From the NCBI GenBank assembly GCA_003152145.1, contig PLZL01000165.1, positions 1-6,701 on the forward strand: a DNA stretch of 6,701 nt, written 5' to 3'. Positions 5,922-6,701 of the stretch are shown in pieces (the stretch's first letter is position 1; each line of letters opens with the position of its first letter). Origin of the DNA: Limisphaerales bacterium (lineage in GTDB: Bacteria; Verrucomicrobiota; Verrucomicrobiae; Limisphaerales; UBA11358). Both the position numbers and the translations under genes were made by a program. The notes beneath the pieces were generated by a model. The model ran no database searches. It was given only the letters and a program-made list of their open reading frames with translations, and had not been told where the DNA came from.

Positions 5922-5954
5922 CCCGACGCCAAACACGCCTTGCTTCGCGTCGGG
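5922..5954. promoter_or_regulatory. Perfect 8-bp-stem inverted repeat before the antitoxin-like gene
   Basis: CCCGACGC at 5922-5929 is the exact reverse complement of GCGTCGGG at 5947-5954, with a 17-base loop. It ends 20 bp before the ATG at 5975. Antitoxin-type genes are often autoregulated through palindromes at this place, so an operator is conceivable; a leader hairpin or repeat remnant is equally possible. The rest of 5788-5974 shows no gene or promoter I can support. Confidence 0.35.
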
Positions 5955-5974
5955 AAGCGGGATATTTTCCCACC

Positions 5975-6157
5975 ATGAGCACGCAGGAAATTTTGCTCGA
6001 AGAAATCAAACATCAGCCGGAGCCGGTATTGCGCGAACTCCGGCACTACCTCGATTTTCTGAAACGCCAGCACGAAGCGGATGCCTCCTTGGACGGCGTG
6101 GTCGCGGACACGTGGGAAAAACTTGGGCCGGCGCCGGAAATTGAGTTGGGTTTCTGA
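5975..6157 (+). CDS. Small antitoxin-like protein (DUF2281-like)
   Basis: A 60-residue protein: MSTQEILLEEIKHQPEPVLR, then ELRHYLDFLKRQHEAD and an acidic tail ending EIELGF. The pattern of a short helix, 'QPE.vLrEl..YldFLk' and a charged tail is that of small proteins annotated as DUF2281 or VapB/RelB-like antitoxins, which bind a toxin partner and often their own operator. The ATG at 5975 is used because homology begins there; the open frame extends upstream to 5852 but that part (proline- and arginine-rich) is not family-like. No strong ribosome binding site is seen (AGCGGGA lies about 12 bases upstream). The usual toxin gene (PIN, RelE or similar) is missing: the next 273 bp hold only an inverted-repeat element. 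It may be a solitary antitoxin, the residue of a broken pair, or a small protein with another role. The gene is intact; the functional label is tentative. Confidence 0.6.
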   Translation: MSTQEILLEEIKHQPEPVLRELRHYLDFLKRQHEADASLDGVVADTWEKLGPAPEIELGF

Positions 6158-6171
6158 ACCGGAACCAATGC

Positions 6172-6303
6172 CGTAGGACAGGCGTCGCGCCTGTCTCCAA
6201 CTTCAAAAACTCCCGCTTGAGCGGTCTTGACAGCGGGCCAGACGTGAACCATCTGGTGGCTGATTTGCTGGAAAATGGAGACAGGCGCGACGCCTGTCCT
6301 ACG
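6172..6303. repeat. 132-bp element with perfect 28-bp inverted arms (MITE/REP-like)
   Basis: The arm at 6172-6199 is the exact reverse complement of 6276-6303, with a 76-bp spacer. Each arm is itself an internal palindrome: ACAGGCG and CGCCTGT around a 3-base centre. The spacer contains a 6-bp stem, CCCGCT (6211-6216) with AGCGGG (6232-6237). Translated, the arms give strings such as GDRRDACPT, which I recall as a frequent spurious peptide in Verrucomicrobiota-like genomes, so a dispersed repeat family is likely. No open reading frame inside is protein-like. It sits 15 bp after the antitoxin-like stop and could act as a bidirectional hairpin, though no T-run follows. 6304-6430 shows nothing further that I can support except a small palindrome GTTGC/GCAAC at 6303-6316. 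Confidence 0.85.
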
Positions 6304-6430
6304 TTGCAATCGCAACAATCCGCGCCGTTTTTAACTGCATGGTTCCGGCTGAAATTCCATTCAATTCCTCACTTGGATGTCAAAAAGGCTGGCGAGTGGG
6401 GCGCTTCCGCTCTAAACTCCGCGCCCAATC

Positions 6431-6701
6431 ATGGATAAAGTCTTTGTCACGGGCGCGGCGGGTTTCATCGGCAGCAATCTTGTTGACCGGTTGTTGCGGG
6501 ACGGCAAATTGGTCGCCGGCTACGATAATCTTTCCACCGGCCAGAATGAATTCCTGGAGAACGCGCGGAAGCACCCCAAGTTCAAATTGATCAAGGGCGA
6601 TTGCCTGGATCTGCCCGCGCTCACTGCGGCGATGGCCGGATGCGATTATATTTTTCATCTCGCCGCCAACGCGGATGTGCGGTTCGGCCTGGAGCATCCG
6701 G
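6431..6701 (+). CDS. NAD-dependent sugar-nucleotide epimerase/dehydratase (extended SDR), N-terminal fragment
   Basis: Ninety codons are present and the gene continues past the window. The protein opens MDKVFVTGAAGFIGSNLVDR, with the Rossmann NAD(P)-binding GxxGxxG at residues 8-14 (GAAGFIG). Asp32 in GYDNLSTG, at the end of the second strand, favours NAD+. GD at 56-57 and the family-typical HLAANADVRFG (76-86) follow. These mark an extended short-chain dehydrogenase of the UDP-glucose 4-epimerase / nucleotide-sugar epimerase type, which acts in the cytosol on sugar nucleotides for polysaccharide or lipopolysaccharide synthesis. The catalytic YxxxK lies outside the window, so the substrate cannot be assigned. 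The ATG at 6431 fits the family start exactly, although no Shine-Dalgarno is visible in the preceding bases. It may start an operon to the right; the upstream gene is unrelated. Confidence 0.9.
   Translation, partial: MDKVFVTGAAGFIGSNLVDRLLRDGKLVAGYDNLSTGQNEFLENARKHPKFKLIKGDCLDLPALTAAMAGCDYIFHLAANADVRFGLEHP

Noticed and set aside
6217..6438. 73-codon plus-strand frame containing GDRRDACPT
   Set aside because: It is a translation of the inverted-repeat arm and its spacer, not a protein-coding gene.
6380..6697. 105-codon minus-strand frame over the right end
   Set aside because: It is antisense to the unmistakable SDR N-terminus (GAAGFIG, HLAANADVR) on the plus strand.

Overview
The window reads as chromosomal DNA of moderately high G+C from an environmental bacterium, most plausibly a Verrucomicrobiota member of the Pedosphaera/Limisphaera type. 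That placement is an inference. It rests on a secreted GH106-type rhamnosidase-like protein, the N-terminus of an ExeA-type ATPase, a diverged integrase-type transposase relic, and an inverted-repeat element whose arms translate to a 'GDRRDACPT'-like string that I recall from such genomes. No rRNA, tRNA or CRISPR array is visible.

Layout, left to right. (1) Positions 1-127, minus strand: the first 42 codons of an ExeA/GspA-type AAA+ ATPase, starting with GTG. (2) 128-306: an intergenic stretch largely built of degenerate 7-bp units, arranged as two arms in opposite orientation. (3) 307-1428, minus: hisC, carrying a small in-frame insertion encoded by a different 7-bp tandem repeat. (4) 1435-4317, minus: a 960-residue exported GH106-like glycoside hydrolase ending 6 bp before hisC. 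The two are probably co-transcribed although their functions are unrelated. The hydrolase gene carries an internal near-duplication of 32 bp at a 69-bp offset. (5) 4318-5136: a scrambled zone. It holds a possible minus-strand terminator, two direct repeats that may be transposon-end sequences, a transposase fragment with an internal stop codon, and, joined directly to it in another frame, the last ~85 codons of a radical SAM/SPASM protein. (6) 5191-5787, minus: an unrecognised four-helix membrane protein of visibly lower G+C. (7) 5975-6157, plus: a 60-residue antitoxin-like protein with no toxin beside it, preceded by an 8-bp-stem hairpin. (8) 6172-6303: a compact element with perfect 28-bp inverted arms. 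(9) 6431 to the end, plus: the N-terminus of an NAD-dependent sugar-nucleotide epimerase/dehydratase.

The genes do not form one pathway. Only the hydrolase and hisC look like a transcription unit. The right half (about 4400-6430) has the character of an accessory or decaying region: a broken mobile element, a truncated gene, a compositionally different orphan gene, an unpaired antitoxin-like gene and a repeat element. I do not see a convincing new multi-gene system. The most unusual signals are the phased 7-bp repeat families, the duplication inside the hydrolase gene, the transposase/radical SAM junction and the inverted-repeat element.
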